DNA of 64,000 nt from Miltoncostaeales bacterium (GTDB lineage: Bacteria > Actinomycetota > Thermoleophilia > Miltoncostaeales > Miltoncostaeaceae). A program made the position numbers and the translations under genes. Where the stretch lies: assembly GCA_030833665.1 (NCBI GenBank), contig JAURGT010000001.1, positions 48,752 through 112,751 on the forward strand. Direction: 5' to 3'. The notes below the pieces were generated by a model, which searched no databases, was not told the origin of the DNA, and saw only the letters and a program-made list of their open reading frames with translations. Positions 10,799 to 27,366 of the stretch are shown here, one piece after another; within the stretch, counting starts at the first letter, position 1, and each line of letters begins with the position of its first letter.

Positions 10799-11695
10799 CT
10801 AGGGCCGTCCAAGATCGCTCGGCGGCGGTGCGGTGTGCTTCAGCGCGACTGCGGACCCGGCCAGCGCCACGAGCGCGCCGGCCGCGAGGGCAACCGACTG
10901 CCAGGTGACCACCGGGTCGAGCACCGGATAGAACGCGAAGCCCGTGGCCCCGGCCACGATGCCCCATACCACCGCGGCCGCGAGCAGCACGGCCAGGAGC
11001 AGCGTGAAGCGCTCGCCCGTGTCGCGCGGGCGCTCGGGCAAGCGGGTGCGTCGGCCCTCGCCGTAGCCCCGCGCGGCCATGGCCTCGGCGGCGTCAAGGC
11101 CGCGCTCGAGGGCCGATCCCACCAGGGGAAGCGCGAGGGGGGCGGCGGCCCGGGCGCGCTGCATGCGGGATCCGGTGGTGAGGGCCACGCCCCGCAGCCG
11201 AGCCGTCTCGGCGATCGCTCGCGCGTCGCTTCGCATGGTCGGCACGAGGCGGGCGGCGAGCGCCGACACCAGTGCGGAGCGCGGCGCCACGCGGCTGAGC
11301 CCGGCGAGCATGCGGTCGGGATCGGCCCATGCGAACAGCGCAGCGGTGAGCGCGATGGTGGCCAGCACCCTCATGGCGGCGACTGCGCTCGCCACGAGCT
11401 CCTCGGCCGTGATCTCGCCGCTCAGGGGCGGCGGCACGGGGATGTCGAAGAGCACCAGGTCACCCTGGCCGGACAGCAGCGGGGTGAGCAAGAACACGCC
11501 AAGCGCCGACACAACCGCGGCGACCACCACGATTCGGCCTGGGCTGCCCGGCGCCAGGCGCAGCAGCACGATGGCACCGACGGCCAGCGCGGCGAGCACG
11601 AGCGGCTGGTCGGTGGTGAACGCCAGCACCCCGGCAGCCACCACGAGCAGCAGGATCGGCAGTGGCGCACGATCGCCCGCGACCGGCGCGCTCAC
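10799..11695 (-). CDS. EcfT-like transmembrane component of an ECF transporter
   Basis: A 298-residue integral membrane protein resembling the T component (CbiQ/EcfT) of energy-coupling-factor vitamin/metal transporters. About five to six hydrophobic helices are visible (LPILLLVVAAGVLAF, VLAALAVGAIVLLRL and two near the C-terminus). The cytoplasmic coupling loop carries the family signature AMAARGYGEGRRTRL, whose Ala-Arg-Gly docks on the ATPases, after RLVPTMRSDARAIAETARLRG. The start is GTG at 11695, overlapping the upstream stop (GTGA). No ATPase (EcfA) or substrate-binding S component is in the window, so the ligand is unknown. Confidence 0.78.
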   Translation of the reverse strand: MSAPVAGDRAPLPILLLVVAAGVLAFTTDQPLVLAALAVGAIVLLRLAPGSPGRIVVVAAVVSALGVFLLTPLLSGQGDLVLFDIPVPPPLSGEITAEELVASAVAAMRVLATIALTAALFAWADPDRMLAGLSRVAPRSALVSALAARLVPTMRSDARAIAETARLRGVALTTGSRMQRARAAAPLALPLVGSALERGLDAAEAMAARGYGEGRRTRLPERPRDTGERFTLLLAVLLAAAVVWGIVAGATGFAFYPVLDPVVTWQSVALAAGALVALAGSAVALKHTAPPPSDLGRP

Positions 11696-12450
11696 GTGGT
11701 GGGCACCGGACTCGTGAGGGTGAGGTCGGCGTCGGTGCGCAGCGACGCGAAACCGTCGAGCTTGGTGCGCATCACCCAGCGCACCGGCATCCTGAGCTCG
11801 GGCGACCACCAGATGCGGTCATCGCGAATGCCCGCGATCGGACCGGTCACCTTGCCGCGCTTGTCGATCACCAGCACCTGCATGGGCGTGCCGCCCACGT
11901 CGACCGTCTCGGCTCCCGTCACGCGGGCCCGGGTCAACACCCGCACCTCGTCCATTACGTAGCGCTCGGTCCATGTGTCGCCGGGCTCGATCGACGCCGG
12001 GTACACCAGCGCGGGCGGCACGAGCTTCTCACGCTCGTCGCGACCGAGGCCGGTCACCTTCACGCTGGTGACGCGCTCTTCGAGGTATTCGCCTTCAGGG
12101 GTCACGCGCAGCCGTGAGGCCTCCACGTGCTCCTCGCTCAACGCGAGGGTGCTCCAGAAGCCCTTCGGCGCCGGCCGCACCACGATCTGCGCCTCGGTGG
12201 GAAGCGGACGGTCGACCGTCACCGGCCCGATCCCCACGGTCTCATCACCCGTCGCACGGTAGGTCCATACGCCCGATGCCGGCGCCCCTGCAACCGCGGG
12301 CCCGCCGGCCGACCCATACTCGCGGCCCGCGTACTCCTCGGATACCGGCGTGCTGGTGCCAGCCTGCGACCACCACCACGCACCGAGCCCGATGAAGACC
12401 AGGGCGATCAGCAGAGGGATGAAGACGATGGGGCGAGCAAGCCGGGACAC
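11692..12450 (-). CDS. Hypothetical membrane-anchored protein
   Basis: Not recognised. With the start at GTG 12450 it is 252 residues: one N-terminal membrane segment (PIVFIPLLIALVFIGLGAWWW), then a soluble, probably extracytoplasmic region rich in beta strands (VWTYRATGDETVGIG, GDTWTERYVMDEV, DDRIWWSPELRMPVRW). A TACGAT box 9 nt upstream supports this start; an ATG 24 nt earlier is the alternative. It overlaps the EcfT-like gene by GTGA, so the two are probably co-transcribed. Confidence 0.6.
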   Translation of the reverse strand: MSRLARPIVFIPLLIALVFIGLGAWWWSQAGTSTPVSEEYAGREYGSAGGPAVAGAPASGVWTYRATGDETVGIGPVTVDRPLPTEAQIVVRPAPKGFWSTLALSEEHVEASRLRVTPEGEYLEERVTSVKVTGLGRDEREKLVPPALVYPASIEPGDTWTERYVMDEVRVLTRARVTGAETVDVGGTPMQVLVIDKRGKVTGPIAGIRDDRIWWSPELRMPVRWVMRTKLDGFASLRTDADLTLTSPVPTT

Positions 12451-12459
12451 GATGCGGCG

Positions 12460-12465
12460 ATCGTA
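12460..12465 (-). promoter_or_regulatory. -10 box (TACGAT) of the membrane protein/EcfT-like operon
   Basis: TACGAT on the minus strand, 9 nt before GTG 12450, in the divergent spacer shared with the MepA-like gene. Confidence 0.4.
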
Positions 12466-12557
12466 GGGCAGCACCGCGCGCGCAGCAGGAAATCGGTCGC
12501 AAGCGTCGACGAGACCAGCCCGAAACGGGCATTTCCCACCGGGTCGTCGAGCGCACC

Positions 12558-12563
12558 TAGCGT
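12558..12563 (+). promoter_or_regulatory. -10 box (TAGCGT) of MepA-like gene
   Basis: TAGCGT ends 9 nt before the ATG at 12573, which implies a leaderless or nearly leaderless transcript. Confidence 0.4.
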
Positions 12564-12572
12564 GGTCTCCCC

Positions 12573-13346
12573 ATGCCCCGGAGCATCCTCAATTCACCCT
12601 GCCCATGCGTGGCCTGCCGCCACCGCCGCGAGGCCCGCCACGGTCGGCGCGGCCGCGCGATGTGGATCGGCCTCGTGGGGCTGCTCGCCTGCTCGGTGCC
12701 GCTTGCCGCTGCCCTGCCCGATCGCGATGTGCCGGCGCAGTCCGTGCCCTCGACTCCCATTGTCATGGCGATCCCCGAGGAGCCGGTGCTGATCCCCAGC
12801 ACCATCGAGATCACGGGCGAGGATGGCGGGGCCATCATCGACTGGCGCGAGAGCGTGCCGGATGGCACGCCCAACGGCGGTCGGCTCACGGGCGCCGTGC
12901 GGCTTCCGGCATCGGGAACCGGCTACTACACCTATGACCCGCGCACCCAGAGCGAGCCCGGCGGACTCGGCACCCGATGGGGCACCGCGCGCCTCGTGCG
13001 CGAGATCGTCGACCTCGGTCGGTGGTGGGCGAAGGCAAACCCAGGGGCCGGCCCGTTGGGCATCGGCGACCTCTCGCGGCGCCAGGGCGGCCGCATCGAT
13101 GGTCACTCCTCGCACCAGAACGGGCTCGACGTGGATATCCGGCTGCCGCGGCGCGACCGCGCGCGCGGCGCCGCGAACCCCGCGAACTATGACCGGGCGC
13201 TCACGCAGCAGGTTGTCGATCGCCTCGTCGCGCAGGGCGCCGACCTCGTGCTCATCGGGCCGTCGCTCGACCTGCGAGGCCCGGCGGGCGTGGTCGTGCG
13301 CTGGCCGAACCACGACGATCACCTGCACGTGCGCTTCCCAGGCTGA
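12573..13346 (+). CDS. Secreted penicillin-insensitive murein endopeptidase-like protein (MepA/LAS family)
   Basis: A 257-residue exported zinc peptidase of the LAS group (MepA, peptidase M74-like), expected to cut peptidoglycan cross-links. After a basic N-terminus there is a hydrophobic export segment (MWIGLVGLLACSVPLAAALP). The catalytic region carries GHSSHQNGLDVDIRLPR, with the H-x6-D zinc-binding pattern, and ends NHDDHLHVRFPG, which supplies the last histidine pair. All expected metal ligands are present. The gene stands alone, followed 29 nt later by a membrane protein gene with its own -10 box. Confidence 0.8.
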   Translation: MPRSILNSPCPCVACRHRREARHGRRGRAMWIGLVGLLACSVPLAAALPDRDVPAQSVPSTPIVMAIPEEPVLIPSTIEITGEDGGAIIDWRESVPDGTPNGGRLTGAVRLPASGTGYYTYDPRTQSEPGGLGTRWGTARLVREIVDLGRWWAKANPGAGPLGIGDLSRRQGGRIDGHSSHQNGLDVDIRLPRRDRARGAANPANYDRALTQQVVDRLVAQGADLVLIGPSLDLRGPAGVVVRWPNHDDHLHVRFPG

Positions 13347-13361
13347 CCGACCGGGCATCGC

Positions 13362-13367
13362 TAGGGT
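13362..13367 (+). promoter_or_regulatory. -10 box (TAGGGT) of membrane protein gene
   Basis: TAGGGT ends 8 nt before the ATG at 13376 in the short gap after the MepA-like gene; probable leaderless promoter. Confidence 0.4.
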
Positions 13368-13375
13368 AGGCGGCA

Positions 13376-14164
13376 ATGGCTCCCCTTATCCTCATGCCCG
13401 CCGACTTCTGGTCGGAATCGTTCCCGGTCATCGACGCGTTCCAGGAGCGCATCCGCGAGACCGGCATCGGCACGGTCCAGATGACGCTGCTGGCATTCCT
13501 CGTGACATTCCTGATCACCCGCAGCATCACCTGGTCGATCAAGCACGGCAAGGGGCCGTTCGGCGACATGTCGGTGGGCGGCACGCACATCCACCACCTC
13601 GTGCCCGGCATCTTCCTGCTGCTCATCAGCGGGGTCATCGGCATCGCCATCGACTGGCAGCCCAGTGGCGTGGCCGGCCTCATCGTGCCGACGCTCTTCG
13701 GCATCGGCGCGGCCCTCACCCTCGATGAGTTCGCCCTCTGGCTGACGCTCAAGGACGTCTACTGGTCGAAGGAAGGCCGCCGGTCGGTGGATGCCGTGAT
13801 CGTGCTCGGCGCCGTGCTGGCGATCGCCGCGCTGGGCATCCCGTTCTGGGTGGAGGTCTGGAACAACGCGGACGTCGCGGGCAGCGGCATCATCGCGACC
13901 TGGCACGGCCTCGCCGCCGTGTTCTGCCTGATCACGTTCCTCAAGGGGAAGTGGATCTTCGCGTTCGTCGGCCTCATCTTCTGGCCGCTCGCCCTCATCG
14001 GTGCACTGCGGCTGGCGCGACCCACTTCGCTCTGGGCCCGCAAGGTGTACGGCGTGAGGAAGGAGACCCGCTCACGCGCGCGGTACCCCGAGGACCGGCA
14101 CTCGCCCATGTGGTTCTGGCAGCGCCATCGCGAGAAGAAGGAGCAGGCCGCCGCCGGAACGTGA
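13376..14164 (+). CDS. Conserved multi-pass membrane protein, function unknown
   Basis: A 262-residue integral membrane protein with about six helices (for example VQMTLLAFLVTFLIT, HLVPGIFLLLISGVIGI, AGLIVPTLFGIGAALTL). A histidine cluster GGTHIHHLVPG lies at the start of the second helix and an acidic DEFALWL at the end of the third, which suggests a metal or redox site. The C-terminal tail is basic and cytoplasmic. No named family is recognised with confidence. The stop lies 33 nt from the convergent rpoC stop. Confidence 0.7.
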   Translation: MAPLILMPADFWSESFPVIDAFQERIRETGIGTVQMTLLAFLVTFLITRSITWSIKHGKGPFGDMSVGGTHIHHLVPGIFLLLISGVIGIAIDWQPSGVAGLIVPTLFGIGAALTLDEFALWLTLKDVYWSKEGRRSVDAVIVLGAVLAIAALGIPFWVEVWNNADVAGSGIIATWHGLAAVFCLITFLKGKWIFAFVGLIFWPLALIGALRLARPTSLWARKVYGVRKETRSRARYPEDRHSPMWFWQRHREKKEQAAAGT

Positions 14165-14197
14165 TCCCGGCGGCGGCGCGCACCCCGCGTGCTGCTG

Positions 14198-22542
<8,345 letters not shown>

Positions 22543-22551
22543 GTCGCAGAG

Positions 22552-22557
22552 CCTCCT
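22552..22557 (-). promoter_or_regulatory. Ribosome-binding site deciding the rpoB TTG start
   Basis: AGGAGG on the minus strand, 9 nt before TTG 22542. No ATG or GTG lies at a fitting distance. Confidence 0.7.
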
Positions 22558-22715
22558 GACGTGAGCTCGGTGATGTATGGGCATGCGGCAGCGGGCGCCG
22601 CAGGCGCGAAGACGCGGAATATGTGAGCGGGCAGCGGTTCGGGCACGTCGTACGCGACCACCGTGCGCCGCCGCGCCGGGCATTGGGCGCGATGGGCGAC
22701 GACGGCAGAACGGGC

Positions 22716-22721
22716 ATCATA
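22716..22721 (-). promoter_or_regulatory. Probable rpoBC promoter -10 (TATGAT)
   Basis: TATGAT on the minus strand, identical to the box before rplK and also preceded by TG. A start near 22709 would give a ~165-nt leader to rpoB. It lies back to back with the promoter of the 22785 gene. No clear -35. Confidence 0.5.
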
Positions 22722-22772
22722 CACCTTCCACGCGATGTCGCCCGGGTTACGGCGCGCGCCCGGAACTCGCGC

Positions 22773-22778
22773 CATACT
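22773..22778 (+). promoter_or_regulatory. -10 box (CATACT) of the gene at 22785
   Basis: CATACT ends 6 nt before GTG 22785, consistent with leaderless transcription; one base off TANNNT. Confidence 0.35.
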
Positions 22779-22784
22779 CAGCAT

Positions 22785-23288
22785 GTGGCCAGCGACGCCT
22801 CAGGCCCCGCGGACGGCGATCGCACCGCGGCGATCATCGAGCGCCTCGTGCCCCTGCTCGATTCCACTCACCAGGTGTGGTCGACGGCGCAGGAGCGACG
22901 ACGCCTGCGCGCGTTCGGCTTCCGGCCGGCGGTCGAGAGCGGCGTGCTCAAGCGCGAGTGGCACGGCGCGCAGGTGCGCGTGGGCCCCGAGGAACTGCGC
23001 GTGATCGCCACCGACGGGTCGGGTGAGCTTGCATGGGATCCCCAGCGCGGCGTGACCCTCGATGGCGGTCCCTTCAGGGCTACGCCAGCCGGTATCGCGC
23101 TGGCCGACTCGATCAACGGGCTCATCCACGGCTATGAGCGATGGGTCGAGGCCCGGGAGGGGCGCGAGGAGCGACTTCGCCGCGGCCACTGGAGCGCCGC
23201 CGACAGGCGGCAGGTCAATGCCCTTGCGGAGACCAGGCGGTTGCAGCGCCTGCTCACGGGGAGGGCGGCCCGGGGCCGCCGGAGCTAG
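22785..23288 (+). CDS. Hypothetical protein
   Basis: Not recognised; 167 residues, soluble, with no signal peptide or membrane segment. It is charged, with Trp/Arg-rich patches (STHQVWSTAQERRRLRAF, HGYERWVEAREGREERLRR) and a short beta-rich middle (AQVRVGPEELRVIATDG). The C-terminus is basic. The GTG start was chosen because a -10-like box lies 6 nt upstream; the longer open frame has no ribosome-binding site. It is divergent from rpoB, and its stop codon lies in the loop of a terminator hairpin. Confidence 0.55.
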   Translation: MASDASGPADGDRTAAIIERLVPLLDSTHQVWSTAQERRRLRAFGFRPAVESGVLKREWHGAQVRVGPEELRVIATDGSGELAWDPQRGVTLDGGPFRATPAGIALADSINGLIHGYERWVEAREGREERLRRGHWSAADRRQVNALAETRRLQRLLTGRAARGRRS

Positions 23289-23308
23289 GGCGTCCGGCGG
23301 CCCCGGGC
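23268..23308. terminator. Bidirectional 16-bp hairpin with a stop codon in its loop
   Basis: Arms 23268-23283 and 23293-23308 are perfectly complementary. The 9-nt loop contains the TAG stop of the plus-strand gene (23286-23288), and the convergent minus gene ends 11 nt beyond the stem. There is no T-run. Confidence 0.75.
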
Positions 23309-23318
23309 GGGCCGATTC

Positions 23319-23552
23319 CTAGGCCATTCCGTCCGGCTGGCTGCCCGGGTCGCCCGTGCGGCCAATCACCTTGCCACCGGCAACGTGGGACAGGTCCTCG
23401 AGCCACCCCGTGAGGCGCGCGTAGTCCTTGTCGTCCTCGGGGAGGTTGGCGCGCGCGGCCTCCACGGCGGCGATGGCGTCATCCACGTTCGACTTGTTGG
23501 CGAGGGAGACCATGTCCCTCAGCTTGCTCTTCTCTTCGCGGTCAAGCGGCAT
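23319..23552 (-). CDS. Small hypothetical protein
   Basis: A 77-residue soluble protein of unknown function with a helical, charged N-terminal half (DREEKSKLRDMVSLANKSNVDD, VEAARANLPEDDKDYARL) and a short Gly-rich tail. The ATG at 23552 has GAGG about 6 nt upstream. It lies downstream of the tandem proteases on the same strand, about 100 nt away, and could be the last gene of their transcript. No family recognised. Confidence 0.6.
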   Translation of the reverse strand: MPLDREEKSKLRDMVSLANKSNVDDAIAAVEAARANLPEDDKDYARLTGWLEDLSHVAGGKVIGRTGDPGSQPDGMA

Positions 23553-23648
23553 GAGATACCTCGTTGGCGTGGGAAGGATTCAGCGGCGCTGGGTCGCGCT
23601 GCCGTGAATATTGCGAAATCGGGCGGCGGAACGCCCGGGGATCGGTCA

Positions 23649-25790
23649 CTAGCGCCCAAGCGTGAGGGTACGGGTGGTGGTGCGTGTGTGCCCGGCCGCA
23701 TCCGATGCGGTGATCGTGGCCGTGTAACGCCCGGGCGCGAGCGTGCCGAGCGACACCACGCGCCGAGCCCTGCCCTTGAATCGCGTCGTGCGCCGCACCT
23801 CGCGCCCCGCTGCAGACACGAGCGAGATGCGCAGCACCGACGTGCTGACGTCGTCGGCCAGGAGCACGGCGCGAGCCGGCCGCACGGAGGCGGCGCCCGG
23901 CCCGAGCGACTGCTGCACGCCCGCGCGCTCGAGCTTGAACGACCGGATGCGCGGGGGGCGCGTGTCCACGAGCACCCGGACCCTGCGCACCCCGGTGTTG
24001 CCGGGCCAGTCGCCCGCACGCAGCTCCACCACATGGCGCCCGTCTGGAAGCCAGCGGCGTCCCAGCGCGGCGGCAGGCGCCCTCTCCCCGCGCCTGCGCA
24101 CGACCACGCGGCCATCCACGCGGATGGACCATCCGGTCAGGCGCGAGGCGTCCTCGATCGAGCCGGCCAGCCGCAATGGCAACTTCTTCACCAGGCGCGG
24201 CACCCGCCGGGTCATCGCGATCTCCGGCGGGTCGACGTCCACCCGCACGCGCCCTGCGCCGAACTGGTCATCAGGGCCGGGCACGCCGAGGTCGAGCGCC
24301 TGCGTGGCGATGATGTCGGCGAGGGCGGCGAGGTCGACGGGCGCGCCGGCGCGCTTGCGGGCCGCGATTATGAGAGCGATGGCCCCCGCGGCGTTCGGCG
24401 CGGCATTGGACGTTCCACCCACCGAGCGCGGGCCGGTGGCTGTGAGCACGCGGGTATTGGTGGGCGCCGTGATGTCAGGCTTCATGCGGCCGTCGTCGGT
24501 GGGCCCGCGGGACGAGTAGGCCTTCAGGCTGTTGTTCGTCCAGTCCACCGCGCCGACGGTTATCGACCCGTCCGCATCGCCGGGGGTCGGGATGCTGCCC
24601 GGGGCGGGGTCACCCAGGGCGTCCATGGGGATCTCGCGCGAGAAGAGCGTGATGCGCCCCGGCGGCGGCGGGCCGCCCGCCAGCACCACGCGCACGCGGA
24701 ACTCGCCGCCATCGCCGGAGGGCACGCCGGTGAAGCGCTCCGCGGCGCGGGCTCCGGCCTCCTGGGAGTCGCGTGATGCCCGGACCTCCGACCAGCCGCC
24801 GTCCGCGGTGCGCGCCTCGAGCAACAGGTCGAGGTCAGTCACCTCGGCGCCGTCGGGCTGGTCCCATGTGAGCGCGAACGTGATGGGCTTGCCCGCGGCG
24901 ACCTGGAACGTCCAGCCGGGGGTGACGGGCCAATCAAGCGTGTCGTCCTCGTCGGCGTCGGCCCACTCGCCCTCCCAGTGGCGCTCGGCATAGTTGCCGG
25001 CGGAGTTCACCCAGGCGATACCGGCGGCGGCGGCGCGATCGACCGCCTGCGCTGCCTCCCCGCTGCCATCGAACGGGCCCTCGAGGAAGCTGTTGCTGTG
25101 CACCACCACGTCAGGCCGGCGCTGGAGGAGCCATTCCACCGCGGCCTGGAAGTCCTGCTCGGTGTGGTAGTTGACGAACACGTACTGCGCGGCGGGCGCG
25201 TAGTCGAACACCGTCTGCGCCACCAGCTCGCCGTGGTTCGTGGCGTTGCCGTAGGCATTGCGCCCCGCGAGGCCCCAGGTGGCGTCGAACGACCGCGTCT
25301 CGAGCCGCGCCGCCCGGGGCAGCTCGCGCTTCGCCTGCAGGGACGGGATGCGCGCGCTACCGAAGCCCAGGTCGAGCACGGCGATCGTGACGCCCGCGCC
25401 GTCGCCGGCGAGCGCCTGCAGCGCATCGGCTCCCACCCGCTCGAAGCCCTCCGAACGTATCCTCCCCCTGGCCACCACCGCGGCACCGGGTTCGTCGGGG
25501 TCGGTCTCGGCCATGCCGCCGGCTGCGGCGCGTGCGGCGGCCACGCCGGGAATTGCGCGCAGGCCGTCGAGGCGGGCCGGCGACGCCGTCACCTGCAGAT
25601 CGCGACCATGGCGTCGCACCACGCGCAGCGACGACGCGCCGAGTGCATGTGCGACGGCGTCGGTACTGCCCGGAGAGGCCGTGACGGTGACGGGCACCGG
25701 CGCCTGGGTGGCAGCGGGCGCCGCGGCCGGGATCGCCGGAGCGGCCGCGACGAGGGCGGTCGCGCCGATGAGGCGGCGTGAGCGGCTCAT
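23649..25790 (-). CDS. Secreted subtilisin-like serine protease (S8), long paralogue
   Basis: A 713-residue exported S8 peptidase. A signal peptide (RRLIGATALVAAAPAIPAAAPA) is followed by an inhibitor-like prodomain, in which ASPARLDGLRAIPGVAAARAA resembles an I9 fold. The catalytic Asp lies in AVLDLGFG (~138), His in TNHGELVAQ (~185), the oxyanion Asn in VNSAGNYAERHW and the Ser in GGTSNAAPNAAGA (~458). A beta-sandwich lies between Asn and Ser, and two Ig-like/Big-like repeats follow the protease domain. The start ATG overlaps the stop of the upstream paralogue (ATGA). The pair sits in the gap between rplL and rpoB. Confidence 0.88.
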   Translation of the reverse strand: MSRSRRLIGATALVAAAPAIPAAAPAATQAPVPVTVTASPGSTDAVAHALGASSLRVVRRHGRDLQVTASPARLDGLRAIPGVAAARAAAGGMAETDPDEPGAAVVARGRIRSEGFERVGADALQALAGDGAGVTIAVLDLGFGSARIPSLQAKRELPRAARLETRSFDATWGLAGRNAYGNATNHGELVAQTVFDYAPAAQYVFVNYHTEQDFQAAVEWLLQRRPDVVVHSNSFLEGPFDGSGEAAQAVDRAAAAGIAWVNSAGNYAERHWEGEWADADEDDTLDWPVTPGWTFQVAAGKPITFALTWDQPDGAEVTDLDLLLEARTADGGWSEVRASRDSQEAGARAAERFTGVPSGDGGEFRVRVVLAGGPPPPGRITLFSREIPMDALGDPAPGSIPTPGDADGSITVGAVDWTNNSLKAYSSRGPTDDGRMKPDITAPTNTRVLTATGPRSVGGTSNAAPNAAGAIALIIAARKRAGAPVDLAALADIIATQALDLGVPGPDDQFGAGRVRVDVDPPEIAMTRRVPRLVKKLPLRLAGSIEDASRLTGWSIRVDGRVVVRRRGERAPAAALGRRWLPDGRHVVELRAGDWPGNTGVRRVRVLVDTRPPRIRSFKLERAGVQQSLGPGAASVRPARAVLLADDVSTSVLRISLVSAAGREVRRTTRFKGRARRVVSLGTLAPGRYTATITASDAAGHTRTTTRTLTLGR

Positions 25791-27253
25791 CGGCGGGGGG
25801 CCGCCCGGCGCACGAGCACGCGCCGCACCACCGACGCGTTCCCCGCGAGGTCGCGCGCCGTCACCTCCACCCGGTTGCGGCCCTTTCGCAGCCTCACCTT
25901 CTGGCGCATGTACGGCCCCGGCGCCGTGCGTATCGACCGGCCATTCACCCTCAGCGACACCGACTGCATGGTTCCGGCATCGAACGCGCGGATGCGCACC
26001 GTCGACCTCAGGCCCGACGAGGCGGTGAGGGCGATGCGGGGGGGAATGACGTCGTAGCGGGCCATGCCGGCGCCGGTGCCGGCGTCGGGCCCCGGGGTGC
26101 CCAGGTCGCGCGCCCGGCCGGTGATGTCCACGCGCAGCGACGCCACGTCGATGGGCTGGCCGAGCGCGGCGCGCTCGTCGCGCACGAGGGCGGCCACGCC
26201 GGCCACATGCGCGGATGCCGCCGAAGTGCCCGCCGTGCCAGGGAACAGCACGTTGGCGGTCACGTAGGTCGGACCCACGAGATCGGGCTTGGCCCGGCCA
26301 TCCAGCGTGGGACCGCGCGATGAGTACGGCGCGGGTTCGACGCCCTGCCAGGGCACTGCGCCCACCGCGAGCGCACCCGCGGCGTCAGCCGGGGTGGCGA
26401 CGCTGCCATCCGGTACCGCCAGCGCGCCGAACCCGATGGTGCGCGAGAACACGTCCACCGGTGCATCCGGTCCCGCCAGTCGGGTGATGACGAGGCGCCA
26501 CGCCCCGCCGTCCACCAAGACGGGCTTCGTTCGGCGGGTGGAGTCACTGGCCTGCACCTCGATCCACGAGCCGTCCGGCGCCTGGCGCTGCACCGAGAGA
26601 ACCGCCGTCAGACCCGGGGCGCTCCATCCCAGGCCGAACGCGATCGTCTCACCGGGCTGCGGGGCGATCAACAACTCCGTGCCGGCGGGCGAAGGGATGC
26701 CGCGCCAGTGGCGCTCGGCGAAGTTGCCGCCCGAGTTGATCCACAGCACGCCGCGCGCAGCGGCGGAGTCAACGGCTCGGGCGAGGGTGCCGGTGCCGTC
26801 GAATGGACCGCCCAGGATCGAGTTGGAGTGGTTCACCACCGGGATCCCGTTCGCCGCAATCCAATCGGCGGCCTGCAGGAAGCCGTCGATGTCGGCGTAG
26901 TTGACGAGCACCAGCCGGGCGCCCGGCGCGACGTCGCGCACGACCTCGGCCATGCGCGTGCCGTGCTGGGTAAGAGCGCCCAGGTTGTCGCGTCCCTCGA
27001 GGCCGTTCACCGCGTCGAACGACTTGACATCCATCTGCTCCCGCGGCGGAAGCTCACCGGCAGCGATCGACTCGTCGAGGCCACCGAAGCCCATGTCGAG
27101 CACGGCCACGCGGGTGCCCGCGCCATCGATCCCGCGCGCCCACGCGGCATCCGCCCCCATGCGGAAGGTGCCTTGCGACACCACCCCGAGGGCGGGCACG
27201 GATGCCGCCGCCGCGAGCGCGACGCCGGATATGCCCATGAGCAGGCGCTTCAT
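25787..27253 (-). CDS. Secreted subtilisin-like serine protease (S8), short paralogue
   Basis: A 488-residue exported S8 peptidase. It has a signal peptide (MKRLLMGISGVALAAAASVPALG) but no evident prodomain: the catalytic Asp in AVLDMGFG is already near residue 50. His is in TQHGTRMAE (~97), the oxyanion Asn in INSGGNFAERHW, and Ser in GTSAASAHVAG (~343). The C-terminal ~75 residues form an Ig-like module (VRIRAFDAGTMQSVSLRV, NRVEVTARDLAGNASVVRR). It shares the VNYHTEQD/VNYADID and AERHW blocks with the downstream paralogue, so the two arose by duplication. The rplL terminator lies between it and the ribosomal genes. Confidence 0.88.
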   Translation of the reverse strand: MKRLLMGISGVALAAAASVPALGVVSQGTFRMGADAAWARGIDGAGTRVAVLDMGFGGLDESIAAGELPPREQMDVKSFDAVNGLEGRDNLGALTQHGTRMAEVVRDVAPGARLVLVNYADIDGFLQAADWIAANGIPVVNHSNSILGGPFDGTGTLARAVDSAAARGVLWINSGGNFAERHWRGIPSPAGTELLIAPQPGETIAFGLGWSAPGLTAVLSVQRQAPDGSWIEVQASDSTRRTKPVLVDGGAWRLVITRLAGPDAPVDVFSRTIGFGALAVPDGSVATPADAAGALAVGAVPWQGVEPAPYSSRGPTLDGRAKPDLVGPTYVTANVLFPGTAGTSAASAHVAGVAALVRDERAALGQPIDVASLRVDITGRARDLGTPGPDAGTGAGMARYDVIPPRIALTASSGLRSTVRIRAFDAGTMQSVSLRVNGRSIRTAPGPYMRQKVRLRKGRNRVEVTARDLAGNASVVRRVLVRRAAPRR

Positions 27254-27273
27254 TCCGGGTGCAGCAAAGCAAA

Positions 27274-27304
27274 CGGCCCGGGTGGCAAGGAGCCACCCGG
27301 GCCG
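27274..27304 (-). terminator. rplJL terminator
   Basis: Perfect 13-bp stem CGGCCCGGGTGGC (27274-27286) / GCCACCCGGGCCG (27292-27304) with a 5-nt loop. On the minus strand it is followed by a T-rich GTTTGCTTTGCT. It lies ~60 nt past the rplL stop and just before the protease start. Confidence 0.8.
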
Positions 27305-27325
27305 CTCAGGACATCTCCGGATGCA

Positions 27326-27348
27326 CGGGAGGTGACAGTCACTTCCCG
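27326..27348. repeat. GTGACAGTCAC palindrome with extended arms
   Basis: The 11-nt palindrome GTGACAGTCAC (27332-27342) is extended outward by CGGGA/TCCCG arms to 23 nt, with one G-T pair. It lies between the rplL stop and its terminator. The same core recurs at 33181, 33198, 57812 and 57905. Confidence 0.6.
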
Positions 27349-27366
27349 CCTGCAGCAGCGTTGGTC

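Noticed and set aside
22543..22683. Longer N-terminus for rpoB
   Set aside because: The extension is Arg/His/Ala-rich, overlaps the likely promoter and leader, and lacks a ribosome-binding site; AGGAGG points to TTG 22542.
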